Origin: Craterostigma plantagineum
Lineage: Eukaryota; Streptophyta; Magnoliopsida; Lamiales; Linderniaceae
Direction of reading: 5' to 3'
Assembly: GCA_027422505.1 (NCBI GenBank)
Contig: JAPQWV010001115.1
Location: forward strand, 59,001 to 123,000
Length of the DNA stretch: 64,000 bases
The notes beneath the pieces are model-generated. The model did not search any database. It had not been told where the DNA came from and was given only the letters and a program-made list of their open reading frames with translations. Both the position numbers and the translations under genes were made by a program. Each line of letters starts with the position of its first letter. Position 1 is the stretch's first letter. This document shows, piece by piece, positions 36,333 through 48,216 of this stretch.

Positions 36333-37134
36333 CCTTAAAGGCTACATAAGGGAAGCCGTGACTCTTCATTCGAGTCGACACAAACGCCAATATCGGCGAA
36401 TATACATCGTACTCAGACGATCTTATGCACGCTCATGCCTCGCTCCTTACTTCCTACTATGCGTGCAAATGCTCATGTCATGCTCATATACATATGCAAA
36501 TCATACTATCATGCATAGAATTAAATCCTCTCATACGTACGCATTTCATAGAAGATACACGAGCATGTAATTCACATAATTGGACGCAGGCGAGTTACGT
36601 GTCGTAGTTGAATTTCTACTTACCTGTCGTCCGTAGGTTAACTAGCGTACTGCCCCGTGAACCTCCTAATGTACGACCTTTTAGAATGACAAGGTTATGC
36701 TGTTAGTGCTTTTGCTTTTCCTTAGCTAATTCGTCGAGATAATAACTTTCGTCGTACTTAGTTATTTGGGCTCATGTAAACTCCCTAGACCTCACATCTC
36801 GATTCGCCTTATTAAATTCCCCAAGTCAGTTAATTTCTATACCATATACATTAGGGTTAAGTTTTTCCGGCCTTTTAATAAATTTCTAAGTTAGGGGATT
36901 TAGATTTCCTTTCGTGAAAGGCTCGGCGAAAGTCGTTTGATTCACTAAGTTTCACCCGACTTTGCATGTGTGGAATTTTCAACAAGATTTCGGTATGTTT
37001 GGCTTAACTTGAAAAGTACCATTTTGAATTCTATTAATCGTGGTTCTTATTTGAGTATTGCACAAGACTTACCAAATGAACTTCGAAGTGGTTGGCTAAA
37101 GTCCTCGAGATTATTTGTAAATCTCTATATAGGA

Positions 37135-37855
37135 TAGATGTCGATATAGATCTCGACATAGGTTGAAGATCTCGACATGTGTATAAATTTCGGGTTGTAT
37201 AATTAATTAAATTTCGACATTTTACTTTGATCTTATCAATATTGCATTCGGATTTATACTGAAAATGTCGGTATGAGTTTGACATAAATCTCGACATCAT
37301 GTTAAAAGGACTCGACATTTTACTAAATTTCGACATTTGTTTTGGGTATAAAACTCGATATTATACGTATGAGGGTTCTACATTTTCATTTTACAAAGAT
37401 GTCGATATGAAGAAGTTAAGTGTCGGGGTGTGTGAGGGTTTCGACATTTTTCTTTGGCTCTCGACATTTCTCTCCAAATAATAGAACTCGACATTTTATT
37501 ATCTTAGGATATCTCGACATTTTTGTGTGTATGAACTCGACATTTTTGTGTTCTATTTTATTCGACATCTCATCTCGCCATCTTGTAGTATAAAATGTCG
37601 ACATGGAATTTACCTAAATCTCGACATTTTATACTTGTCGATATGCCAAGTCGACATCTTTAGCATTCGACATTTATCTTAACAATGGCTCGACATTGTT
37701 GGGAAAGTTTCGACATTTTACTTCGACAAATGGGATAGGGAAAAATGTCGACATGCATTTCATTGTGGATCTTGACATTTATGCTAGAGGGGCTCGACAT
37801 TTTACCTGTCATTCTATCATTCGACATTTTTCCCAACAATTCGACATTTTTCATC
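37135..37855 (-). repeat. Dispersed AAATGTCGA motif field, 3' LTR C
   Basis: A few dozen TCGACATTT motifs (plus-strand reading) in about 0.7 kb, with palindromic TGTCGACA near 37597 and 37746. Less dense than in A. Confidence 0.82.
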
Positions 37856-38571
37856 ATCTTCTTCATCCCATCGAAACGAAATTCTTAGCTTATTCTACCC
37901 AATACTTAGCTATGCTCGAAGGGAACCCCAACTATAAATCATCGTCTAAGTTCATGGCTTTTGCCGTGAATGATACATGTAGATTTCTAGTCTAAATCAT
38001 ATGTTTAACTAAATAATCTTAGTAAAAGGAACTTGCCATAGCTTAGGGAATTAGCTTCACTTACAAATTTGGGAATCCTAAGCTAGTTGGAGTATGCTTG
38101 GTTCGAACTTCTCTCGGCTCTTCCTCCTTGCTTCCACTTTGGTTTTCGTTTGTTTTCTTTAAGTGAGGTTAAAGGGTTTAGATGGCTTGGTAGATATTTT
38201 TATATCTAAGCATGGTTAGGGGAAAGGCTAGGGTAACGTGCATTCCCTTGTTTTAAGGGAATTTGTCTCCTAAATTTGCCTTTCTCATGAATTGGGCCTA
38301 GTTGCTAAGCTCTAGCCCAGTAATAATTTAATTCCAAGCCCATCTATCATTAGCCATTTCTTTTATCATTTTCGAAAATCATCTTTCCTAAATTAGGACC
38401 ATATTAAACACGAAGTCCTTAGCACGTAATTGCACGTAATTCTTACAAGATCACGAACATGGACTTTACGAATTCACATAAACATTCACATATACACAAT
38501 AAGCATAAAGTCGCGTAAGGCATGCACGTAGTTTATTGGCCGACCTAATTTCCGGGGACCGGGGTCCTACA

Positions 38572-38584
38572 TCCTCCCCCCCTT
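38572..38584 (-). other. Polypurine tract of element C
   Basis: Minus strand AAGGGGGGGAGGA next to the TG of the 3' LTR; same as in element B. Confidence 0.92.
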
Positions 38585-38606
38585 AAGGAGGATTTCGCCC
38601 TCGAAA

Positions 38607-41600
38607 TCAGCCCGTGTGAAACAGCTCGGGATAACGAATTCTCATTTCGTCCTCCCGTTCCCATGTGGCTTCTTCTGTGGACTGATTTCGCCACAGTACT
38701 TTCACTAAAGGAATATCCTTATTCCTAAGCTTCTTAGTCTCGTACATCAATATCTCCACCGGGATTTCTTCGTAACTTAGATCCGGCTTCAATTGTTGAT
38801 GTAGGGACTCGTTTCCTAACACATGGTTTGGGTCAGCTAGGTATTTCCGCAGTGTCGAGACGTGGAACACGTCGTGCACTTGCGCTAGTGACGCAGGCAG
38901 CTCTAACTGGTATGCTACCTCGCCTACCCTTTTCAGTATCCTAAAGGGTCCTATGTACCTAGGGCTTAACTTCCCTTTCTTTCCAAACCTCTTCACGCCC
39001 TTCATTGGCGATACTTTTACAAACACCATCTCTCCTTCTTCAAATTCCAGCGGTCGACGTCTTCGATCTGCGTAGCTCTTCTGTCGACTTTGTGCCGTCC
39101 TCATTCTTTCTCGTATCATAGAAATGGCTTCCGTCATTTCTCGTACGATGTCGGGGCCTAACATTGTCCGTTCGCCAACCTCGTCCCAATGCACTGGGGA
39201 TCTGCACCTACGCCCGTATAACGCTTCATACGGTGCCATCCCGATGGTGACGTGGTAGCTATTATTGTAGGAGAACTCGATCAGTGGAAGGTACCTACTC
39301 CAATTTCCTTTGAAATCGAGTACACACGCTCGGAGCATGTCCTCCAGGGTCTGAATGGTTCGCTCGGACTGACCGTCCGTCTGCGGATGATAGGCGGTAC
39401 TAAAAGATAGTTTCGTTCCCATCGCCTTTTGTAAGCTCGTCCAGAATTTCGAAAGAAATCTGGAGTCGCGATCCGAGACTATTGAGGATGGAACGCCGTG
39501 CAGTCGCACTATTTCTTGAATATAGAGCTCCGCGTACCGTTCCATGGAAAATGTCGTGCTAATAGGTAGGAAGTGGGCGGACTTAGTGAATCTGTCGACA
39601 ATCACCCAAATCGCATCGTGCCCCTTCGTGTTCCTCGGCAGTCCTACTACGAAATCCATTGTAATGTTATCCCATTTCCATTCTGGAATGGGTAACGGTT
39701 GTAGGGTTCCCGCCGGCCTTTGATGCTCGGCCTAAATCTGCTGGCATGTCAGGCATTGACTCACGAAGGTCGCGATGTCCTTTTTCATGCCTGGCCACCA
39801 GTAGTTTTCCTTGAGATCTCGGTACATCTTCGTTGCTCCTGGATGTACCGAGTACGCCGTAGTATGTGCTTCTGTCATTATTAGCCGTCGTAGTTCGGCG
39901 TCGGCTGGCACGTACAACCGGTTCTTGAAGTATAATCGTTCGTCTCCCCGTATCATAAGGTCTCCAGTCGGTTGTCCCGGTAGTGCCTCCTTGGTCTTCG
40001 CATACAACTCGTCTGCTCCTTGCGCTGTCTTGATCTGCTCCAGCAGTGTCGGTTGCAACGTTAAGGCCGCTAGCTGCGCCTCGACTTCGCCTAACCTTAC
40101 AATTTCTACCTCTAGCAGTTGCAGTTCTGCACTAACTGCTTTTCGGCTTAAGGCATCGGCTACTATGTTCGCCTTGCCTGGGTGGTAGTTGATTACACAG
40201 TCGTAATCCTTAACTAACTCTAACCACCTCCTCTGCCTCATATTTAACTCCTTTTGTGTAAAGAAGTACTTGAGGCTCTTGTGGTCGGTGTATATCTCAC
40301 ACCGTTCTCCATAGAGGTAATGCCTCCAGATCTTGAGAGCAAAGACCACTGCCGCCAGTTCTAGGTCGTGCGTCGGGTAATTCTTCTCGTACTCCTTTAG
40401 TTGACGAGAGGCGTATGCTACCACATTCCCATTCTGCATTAGCACACACCCCAACCCGTTCTTCGACGCATCGCTATAAACGGTAAACCCTCCTGCTCCC
40501 GATGGGATTGTGAGAACTGGGGCCGTCGTAAGCCTTTCCTTCAGCTCTTGGAAGCTCCGTTCACATTCTACGGTCCACTGAAAAGGCGTATTCTTCTTGG
40601 TCAGCCTCGTCAGTGTCGATGCTATCTTCGAGAAGTCCTTTATGAACTTCCTATAGTATCCTGCCAGACCGAGGAAGCTTCGTATTTCCGTCACGTTCGT
40701 CGGCCTGGGCCAATTGCTAACAGCTTCTATCTTCTTCGGGTCCACTGAGATTCCTTCTCCTGATACTATGTGCCCTAAGAAGGCGACTTGGTCGAGCCAA
40801 AATTCGCACTTCTTGAACTTGGCGTATAGTTGCTTCTCCCGTAGTATTCCTAGAACTTCCCTCAGGTGTTCTTCGTGCTCCTCCTTCGTTTTCGAGTAGA
40901 CTAGGATGTCATCTATGAAGACGATGACAGACCTATCTAAGTATGGCTTGAACACCCGGTTCATTAAATCCATAAAGGCTGCGGGCGCATTAGTCAACCC
41001 GAATGGCATCACCAGAAATTCGTAGTGGCCATAACGGGTACTAAAGGCCGTCTTCGGGACGTCTTCTTTCCGGATCCTTAGTTGGTGATAGCCCGATCTT
41101 AAGTCGATCTTGGAGAAGACCGTTGCACCTTGCAGTTGATCGAATAGATCGTCTATCCTAGGGAGTGGGTACTTGTTCTTGATCGTCAACTTGTTCAACT
41201 CCCTGTAGTCTATGCATAGTCTCATGGATCCATCTTTCTTTTTCACGAATAGCACCGGCGCTCCCCAAGGAGAGAAACTCGGCTGTATGAACTCCTTCTG
41301 CATGAGTTCGTCGAGTTGATCCTTTAATTCCTTCATCTCCGTCGGTGCTAGCCGATAGGGCGTCTTAGATACTGGTGCCGCTCCAGGTACCAGATCTATA
41401 ACGAACTCTATTTCCCGTTCGGGCGGTAGTCCCGGTAACTCTTCGGGAAATACGTCGGGGAAGTCCTTAACTATTGGTACTTCCTCGAGTTTCGGGGAGG
41501 CGTTCTCTTCCGACTTGATAGCGAATACCAGATAGGCTTCGCACCCCGATTTGATCAGTCGCTGAGCTTTCAACGCTGATATTCTAGAGATCATGGTCCC

Positions 41601-43070
41601 TTTACTAGTTCCTACGAACTTAAGGGGTTCATCTCCGCCTACGTTGAGGGTGACTATCTTGCGGTGGCAGTCTATGACAGCTCCGTACTTTGACAGCCAA
41701 TCCATTCCAAGGATTACCTCATAATCATTCATGGGAATTATTATGAGGTCTGTGGGCAGTTCCTTGTCCCCGATTACTATTGGACAATCCCGTAAAACCT
41801 GATTGGTTTGGGTGGAATTCCCGTTCGGAACTGTTACCCTAAATTCGCACTCAGCTCGGTGAGGCGTGACTCCTACCCTCGCGACATACTTAGTAGACGC
41901 GAATGAATGGGTCGCTCCTGAGTCGACTAGTATGCATGTGGGGGTCTGGTAAACGAGGAGGGTACCTGTCACCACGGCCGGGTTATTTTCTGCTTCTTCG
42001 GAGGTTATGGTGTAGACCCTGGCCGGTACCCTTGGAGGTTCTACCGGGTTCCTAGCTTGGCTTCCGGATCCATCTTCCGGACATGCCCTCGAATAATGGC
42101 CCGTCTTGCCACACTTGTAGCAAACGGCGTTCTGGGAGTTGCAGACTCCCGAGTGTCTCCGTGCGCATTTCGGGCATACGGGTAGATCCAGCTGGGGCCT
42201 ACCCTGATTGGGCTTGAACTGTGGGGGTGGTCCAGGTCGATATTGAGGCCCCTGTTTCCCTTCCTGGGCCACGAGTTGCCGTTTCGGATTACTTCCGCTC
42301 CCCTGCGGCCCTTGTGCGAATTTACGCTTAGCTTCCTGGGCGCGAGCTATTCTAGACTCGGCCTGCTCCGCCACGAGCGCTCTCTCAGCCACTTGTGCAT
42401 ACGTGGCCCCTTGCACACCCGCCATACTTACATCCCGATATAACTCAGGTTTCAGTCCTTCTATGAACCGCTCGACCTTGAGCGCGTCTGTACTGACCAT
42501 ATGAGCAGCGAACCTTGAAAGCTGCTCGAACTTCCTGATGTACTCCGCCACTGTCATGGATCCTTGGCGGAGGTTGATGAATTCGTTCATTCTTTGGGCT
42601 CTGACCGGGGCGGTGTAGTACTTTCCTCGGAAAATCTCCTTAAACCGATCCCAACTCATCGTTAGTGGATTTTCAATGGCTGAGACGGTGTCCCACCAGT
42701 GTCCGGCGCTCCCCCTTAGCAGGTAGGCAGCGCACATGACCTTTTCCGCTTCGGGTGTGCGGCTATGCTGGAACATGTTCTCCAGCGTCCTTAGCCAGTC
42801 TTCAGCGGAGGTAGGGTCTGCAGCATCCTCGAACAGTGGAGGATTGAGCTTTCTGAACCTCTCCCCGATCATCTCAATTCGTTCCGGTGGGGGAGGTAAG
42901 TTGGCTGGTTGCCCACCAGCATTTTGCTGGATCAGCTGCTGAATCTGGGCCGATTGTTGCCGGACCAGTTCAGTCAGCTGCAGTATGGTAGCATCCCGAC
43001 TGTCAGGGGGGTTATTAGTGTCCCTACCCTGATCAGATTCCCTGCTTCCTTCTCCTCTAAGTCTTACCAT
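38607..43070 (-). pseudogene. gag-pol: Gag-Pol polyprotein of element C, one premature stop
   Basis: 1487 codons from the ATG at 43070, in one frame, with a single TAG at 39732-39734 (codon 1113) where A has AAG (Lys). Domains by residue: gag about 65-250; zinc knuckle 317-330 (C317, C320, H325, C330); protease D383-S-G-A; reverse transcriptase about 570-750 with F718-I-D-D; RNase H about 863-975 (D867, E904, D929, D972); integrase zinc finger H1069, H1076, C1106, C1109; after the stop, integrase core D1139, D1200, E1236; C-terminal ~50 residues resemble a chromodomain (WRN...EEATWE). The stop separates the integrase zinc finger from its catalytic core, so as written the element could make particles and reverse transcriptase but no working integrase. 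One substitution or one base-call error accounts for it. Confidence 0.95.
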
Positions 43071-43211
43071 TTTCTCAACCTATCCTGATAATTCCTAAGG
43101 CCAATAAATCAAACCATACAATAAATTCACATCGCATCGTACTTACAAGCAAGGCCGCTTCCGCGCTTTTGATTGTGTGTGTATGGACAGTCTGCAGGAC
43201 CTGTGACCGAA
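43071..43211 (-). other. 5' leader of element C
   Basis: About 140 bp between primer site and gag-pol ATG, near identical to the leader of A; nothing further recognised. Confidence 0.7.
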
Positions 43212-43223
43212 GCTCTGATACCA
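43212..43223 (-). other. Primer-binding site of element C (tRNA-iMet)
   Basis: Minus strand TGGTATCAGAGC, three bases inside the 5' LTR end at 43227. Confidence 0.95.
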
Positions 43224-43803
43224 CTCTGTCAGGACCCGTCGTCCCGCTCTGATATTCCGTTCTAATTCTAAGTGTAAATGCTTTGGTGATCGTGCGAATA
43301 CGTAAAAATGCGAATAAAATTTTTCATTTTAAAAAAAATGCATGCAGAAATTTTATATACATGCCAAAAGAATGTTATACATCATTCGACATCATCATGC
43401 CCTTGTCTACAAAATACAAGTGTACGTGTGTGTGTGCAGCCAAAAGCTCCCTATGCGCCCGGCCTTCACAGGTCGTCATCCATACACACACTCCCACCTC
43501 AAAAGCGGTCGGACTGCGTCAAAAGATCGGCCTCGCGTAAAAGTCAGATCACGTACCGTGATCGTCAGTACCTACAACACGTAACATAAGTAATGAGCCA
43601 CCGAGGCTCAGTAAGCAGAAATTATGCATGAATGCACGTGTCCTAGCGGACGACAATCCACGTCGTCGTTTTCTAACGCTCGTACTCTTTTTCTCATAAT
43701 CGTACTCTTTTCTTTCGCTCTTACTCTTTTTCTTATACTCTTATTTCTTATACTCTTATTTCTTACGGGCCCTCGGCTTTCGTTTCCCCAGCCTCTTATT
43801 ACG

Positions 43804-44037
43804 TCTTATCGTACGGGGTATTTACCCAGCCTCTTATTCAGGCCTTATCGTACGGGGTATTTACCCAGCCTCTTATCCAGGCCTTATCGTGCGGGGTATG
43901 TACCCAGCCTCTTATTCAGGCCTTATCGTACGGGGTATGTACCCAGCCTCTTATTCAGGCCTTATCGTACGGGGTATGTACCCAGCCTCTTATTCAGGCC
44001 TTATCGTACGGGGTATGTACCCAGCCTCTTATTCGGC
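43804..44037 (-). repeat. 39-bp minisatellite in 5' LTR C
   Basis: Six copies starting at 43804, 43843, 43882 and onward at 39-bp steps, the last two bases short; one more copy than in LTR A. Confidence 0.9.
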
Positions 44038-44839
44038 CTTAAAGGCTGCATAAGGGAAGCCGTGACTCTTCATTCGAGTCGACACAAACGCCAATATCGG
44101 CGAATATACATCGTACTCAGACGATCTTATGCACGCTCATGCCTCGCTCCTTACTTCCTACTCATGCGTGCAAATGCTCATGTCATGCTCATATACATAT
44201 GCAAATCATACTATCATGCATAGAATTAAATCCTCTCATACGTACGCATTTCATAGAAGATACACGAGCATGTAATTCACATAATTGGACGCAGGCGAGT
44301 TACGTGTCGTAGTTGAATTTCTACTTACCTGTCGTCCGTAGGTTAACTAGCGTACTGCCCCGTGAACCTCCTAATGTACGACCTTTTAGAATGACAAGGT
44401 TATGCTGTTAGTGCTTTTGCTTTTCCTTAGCTAATTCGTCGAGATAATAACTTTCGTCGTACTTAGTTATTTGGGCTCATGTAAACTCCCTAGACCTCAC
44501 ATCTCGATTCGCCTTATTAAATTCCCCAAGTCAGTTAATTTCTATACCGTATTACATTAGGGTTAAGTTTTTTCCGGCCTTTTAATAAATTTCTAAGTTA
44601 GGGGATTTAGATTTCCTTTCGTGAAAGGCTCGGCGAAAGTCGTTTGATTCACTAAGTTTCACCCGACTTTGCATGTGTGGAATTTTCAACAAGATTTCGG
44701 TATGTTTGGCTTAACTTGAAAAGTACCATTTTGAATTCTATTAATCGTGGTTCTTATTTGAGTATTGCACAAGACTTACCAAATGAACTTCGAAGTGGTT
44801 GGCTAAAGTCCTCGAGATTATTTGTAAATCTCTATATAG

Positions 44840-45565
44840 GATAGATGTCGATATAGATCTCGACATAGGTTGAAGATCTCGACATGTGTATAAATTTCGG
44901 GTTGTATAATTAATTAAATTTCGACATTTTACTTTGATCTTATCAATATTGCATTCGACATTTATACTGAAAATGTCGGTATGAGTTTGACATAAATCTC
45001 GACATCATGTTAAAAGGACTCGACATTTTACTAAATTTCGACATTTGTTTTGGGTATAAAACTCGATATTATACGTATGAGGGTTCTACATTTTCATTTT
45101 ACAAAGATGTCGATATGAAGAAGTTAAGTGTCGGGGTGTGTGAGGGTTTCGACATTTTTCTTTGGCTCTCGACATTTCTCTCCAAATAACAGAACTCGAC
45201 ATTTTATTATCTTAGGATATCTCGACATTTTTGTGTGTATGAACTCGACATTTTTGTGTTCTATTTTATTCGACATCTCATCTCGCCATCTTGTAGTATA
45301 AAATGTCGACATGGGATTTACCTAAATCTCGACATTTTATACTTGTCGATATGCCAAGTCGACATCTTTAGCATTCGACATTTATCTTAACAAATGGCTC
45401 GACATTGTTGGGAAAGTTTCGACATTTTACTTCGACAAATGGGATAGGGAAAAATGTCGACATGCATTTCATTGTGGATCTTGACATTTATGCTAGAGGG
45501 GCTCGACATTTTACCTGTCATTCTATCATTCGACATTTTTCCCAACAATTCGACATTTTCATCAT
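44840..45565 (-). repeat. Dispersed AAATGTCGA motif field, 5' LTR C
   Basis: Same field as at 37135-37855. One motif intact here (CATTCGACATTTATAC near 44953) is damaged in the left copy (CATTCGGATTTATAC). Confidence 0.82.
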
Positions 45566-46501
45566 CTTCTTCATCCCATCGAAACGAAATTCTTAGCTTA
45601 TTCTACCCAATACTTAGCTATGCTCGAAGGGAACCCCAACTATAAATCATCGTCTAAGTTCATGGCTTTTGCCGTGAATGATACATGTAGATTTCCTAGT
45701 CTAAATCATATGTTTAACTAAATAATCTTAGTAAAAGGAACTTGCCATAGCTTAGGGAATTAGCTTCACTTACAAATTTGGGAATCCTAAGCTAGTTGGA
45801 GTATGCTTGGTTCGAACTTCTCTCGGCTCTTCCTCCTTGCTTCCACTTTGGTTTTTCGTTTGTTTTCTTTAAGTGAGGTTAAAGGGTTTAGATGGCTTGG
45901 TAGATATTTTTATATCTAAGCATGGTTAGGGGAAAGGCTAGGGTAACGTGCATTCCCTTGTTTTAAGGGAATTTGTCTCCTAAATTTGCCTTTCTCATGA
46001 ATTGGGCCTAGTTGCTAAGCTCTAGCCCAGTAATAATTTAATTCCAAGCCCATCTATCATTAGCCATTTCTTTTATCATTTTCGAAAATCATCTTTCCTA
46101 AATTAGGACCATATTAAACACGAAGTCCTTAGCACGTAATTGCACGTAATTCTTACAAGATCACGAACATGGACTTTACGAATTCACATAAACATTCACA
46201 TATACACAATAAGCATAAAGTCGCGTAAGGCATGCACGTAGTTTATTGGCCGACCTAATTTCCGGGGACCGGGGTCCTACAGTTACCACTCTCAACACCT
46301 ATGGATTTTTCAAATCTCAATTTCGTGAAAAATCACATGAATAGTGCTCCGTATTATATATATTTCGTTGAAATAAGCGACATCTAGGACGGCAACGTTC
46401 ACGAACTGGCGTCGTTCCCGAGCAATGCGCCGATCTTTGTTGCATACTTTCATTACATTTTCACCAATGCAAGCAAAACGACTACGCTCAATTAACTATA
46501 C

Positions 46502-46621
46502 GGGTGCGATCATACCAGTACTAATGCACCGGATCCCATCAGATCTCCGAAGTTAACCGTGCTTGGGCCAGAGTAGTACTAGGATGGGTGACCCCCTGGG
46601 AAGTCCTCGTGTTGCACCCAC
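46502..46621 (+). rRNA. 5S rRNA: 5S rRNA gene
   Basis: 120 bp, C-class. A box GTTAACCGTG and GGGCCAGAG; first member of the four-unit repeat. Confidence 0.94.
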
Positions 46622-46900
46622 CTTTTTTACGCGTGATAACATCCCTCGGGTACTAAATTTGCAATGAACTGACGGTGTTACCTTCCACTCTCAACACCTA
46701 TGGATTTTGCAAATATAATTTTGTAAAAAATCACATGAATTGTGCTCCGTACTATATTTATTTCGTTGAAAATACGCGACATTTAGCACTGCGACATTCA
46801 CGAACAGGCGTGGTTTCCGAGCAATGCGCCGATCTTGGTTGCATACTTTCATTACATTTTCACCAGTACAAGCAAAACGACTACGGTCAATTAACTATAC

Positions 46901-47019
46901 GGGTGCGATCATACCAGCACTAATGCACCGGAACCCATCAGAACTCCGAAGTTAAGCGTGCTTGGGCGAGAGTAGTACTAGGATGGGTGACCCCTTGGCC
47001 GTCCTCATGTTGCACCACC
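46901..47019 (+). rRNA. 5S rRNA: 5S rRNA gene
   Basis: 119 bp, T-class. TTGGCCGTCC near the 3' end (one G lost); GGAACCC near position 30. Confidence 0.91.
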
Positions 47020-47298
47020 CTTTTTACCCGTGATAACATCCCTCGGGTATTAATTTTGCAATGAAGTGGCGGTGTTACATTCCACTCTCAACACCTATGG
47101 AATTTTCAAATCTCAATTTCGCGAAAAATCACATGAATAGTGCTCCGTATTTTATATATATTTCGTTGAAATACGCGATATCTAGGACGGCAACGTTCAC
47201 GAACTGGCGTGGTTCCCGAGCAATGCACCGATCTTTGTTGCATACTTTCATTACATTTCACCAATACAAGCAAAACGACTACGCTCAATTAACTATAC

Positions 47299-47418
47299 GG
47301 GTGCGATCATACCAGCACTAATGCACCGGATCCCATCAGAACTCCGAAGTTAAGGGTGCTTGGGCGAGAGCAGTACTAAGATGGGTGACCCCCTGGGAAG
47401 TCCTCGTGTTGCACCTCC
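47299..47418 (+). rRNA. 5S rRNA: 5S rRNA gene
   Basis: 120 bp, C-class. A box GTTAAGGGTG, AGCAGTACTAAG before the C box, GCACCTCC at the end. Confidence 0.92.
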
Positions 47419-47699
47419 ATTTCTTTACGCGCGATAACATCCCTCGGGTATTAATTTTGCAACGAAGTGACGGTATTACTTTCCACTCTTAACACCTATG
47501 GATTTTGAAAATATTAATTTTGTAAAAAATCACACGAATTGTGCTCCATACTATATATATTTCGTTGAAAATACGCGACATTTAGCACTCCGACGTTCAC
47601 GAACAGGCATGGCTTCCGAGCAATGCGCCGATCTTGGTTGTATACTTTTATTACATTTTCACCAGTACAAGCAAAACGACTACGCTCAAGTAACTATAC

Positions 47700-47818
47700 G
47701 GGTGCGATCATACCAGCACTAATGCACCGGAACCCATCAGAACTCCGAAGTTAAGCGTGCTTGGGCGAGAGTAGTACTAGGATGGGTGCCCCTTGGGACG
47801 TCCTCATGTTGCACCACC
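47700..47818 (+). rRNA. 5S rRNA: 5S rRNA gene
   Basis: 119 bp, T-class. C box GGGTGCCCC has lost one A; GGGACGTCC. Confidence 0.9.
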
Positions 47819-48096
47819 CTTTTTACACGTGATAACATCCCTCGGGTATTAATTTTGCAATGAAGTGGCGGTGTTACTTTCCACTCTCAACACCTATGGA
47901 TTTTTCAAATCTCAATTTCGTGAAAAATCACATGAATAGTGCTCCGTATTATATATATTTCGTTGAAATAAGCGACATCTAGGACGGCAACGTTCACGAA
48001 CTGGCGTCGTTCCCGAGCAATGCGCCGATCTTTGTTGCATACTTTCATTACATTTTCACCAATGCAAGCAAAACGGCTACGCTCAATTAACTATAC

Positions 48097-48216
48097 GGGT
48101 GCGATCATACCAGTACTAATGCACCGGATCCCATCAGATCTCCGACGTTAACCGTGCTTGGGCCAGAGTAGTACTAGGATGGGTGACCCCCTGGGAAGTC
48201 CTCGTGTTGCACCCAC
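48097..48216 (+). rRNA. 5S rRNA: 5S rRNA gene
   Basis: 120 bp, C-class. CGACGTTAACCGTG at the A box and GGGCCAGAG; counterpart of the gene at 46502, 1595 bp away. Confidence 0.93.

Larger units (their letters stand above)
35552..38571 (-). repeat. 3' LTR of element C, outer end clipped
   Basis: About 3.02 kb. Begins (left) at CTCTCGTATTCC, whereas the intact copy has 20 further bases from TGTCAGGACC. Compared with 43227-46281 it shows many one-base losses (for example near 35776, 35826, 35914, 36158, 36247). Contains the 39-bp minisatellite and the AAATGTCGA motif field. Confidence 0.94.
35552..46281 (-). mobile_element. LTR retrotransposon C (Ty3/gypsy chromovirus), nearly complete
   Basis: Minus-strand element of 10.7 kb in order 5' LTR (46281 down to 43227), primer site, gag-pol, polypurine tract, 3' LTR (38571 down to 35552). 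The 3' LTR lacks about the last 20 bases (the CCTGACA end), and no target duplication can be matched: the left flank is the inside of a minus-strand 5S gene, the right flank is GTTACCACTCTCAAC from a plus-strand 5S spacer with four bases missing. Same family as A. Where both LTR copies can be compared they match closely; most differences are single-base losses in the left copy. Confidence 0.96.
43227..46281 (-). repeat. 5' LTR of element C
   Basis: 3055 bp with both ends intact (TGTAGGACC...CCTGACA on the element strand). Reference copy for judging the clipped 3' LTR. Its outer edge abuts plus-strand 5S spacer. Confidence 0.96.

Noticed and set aside
46282..46286. GTTAC at the right edge of element C as a target-site duplication.
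   Set aside because: It is normal 5S spacer sequence and has no partner at the left edge, where the LTR is clipped and joined to gene sequence.
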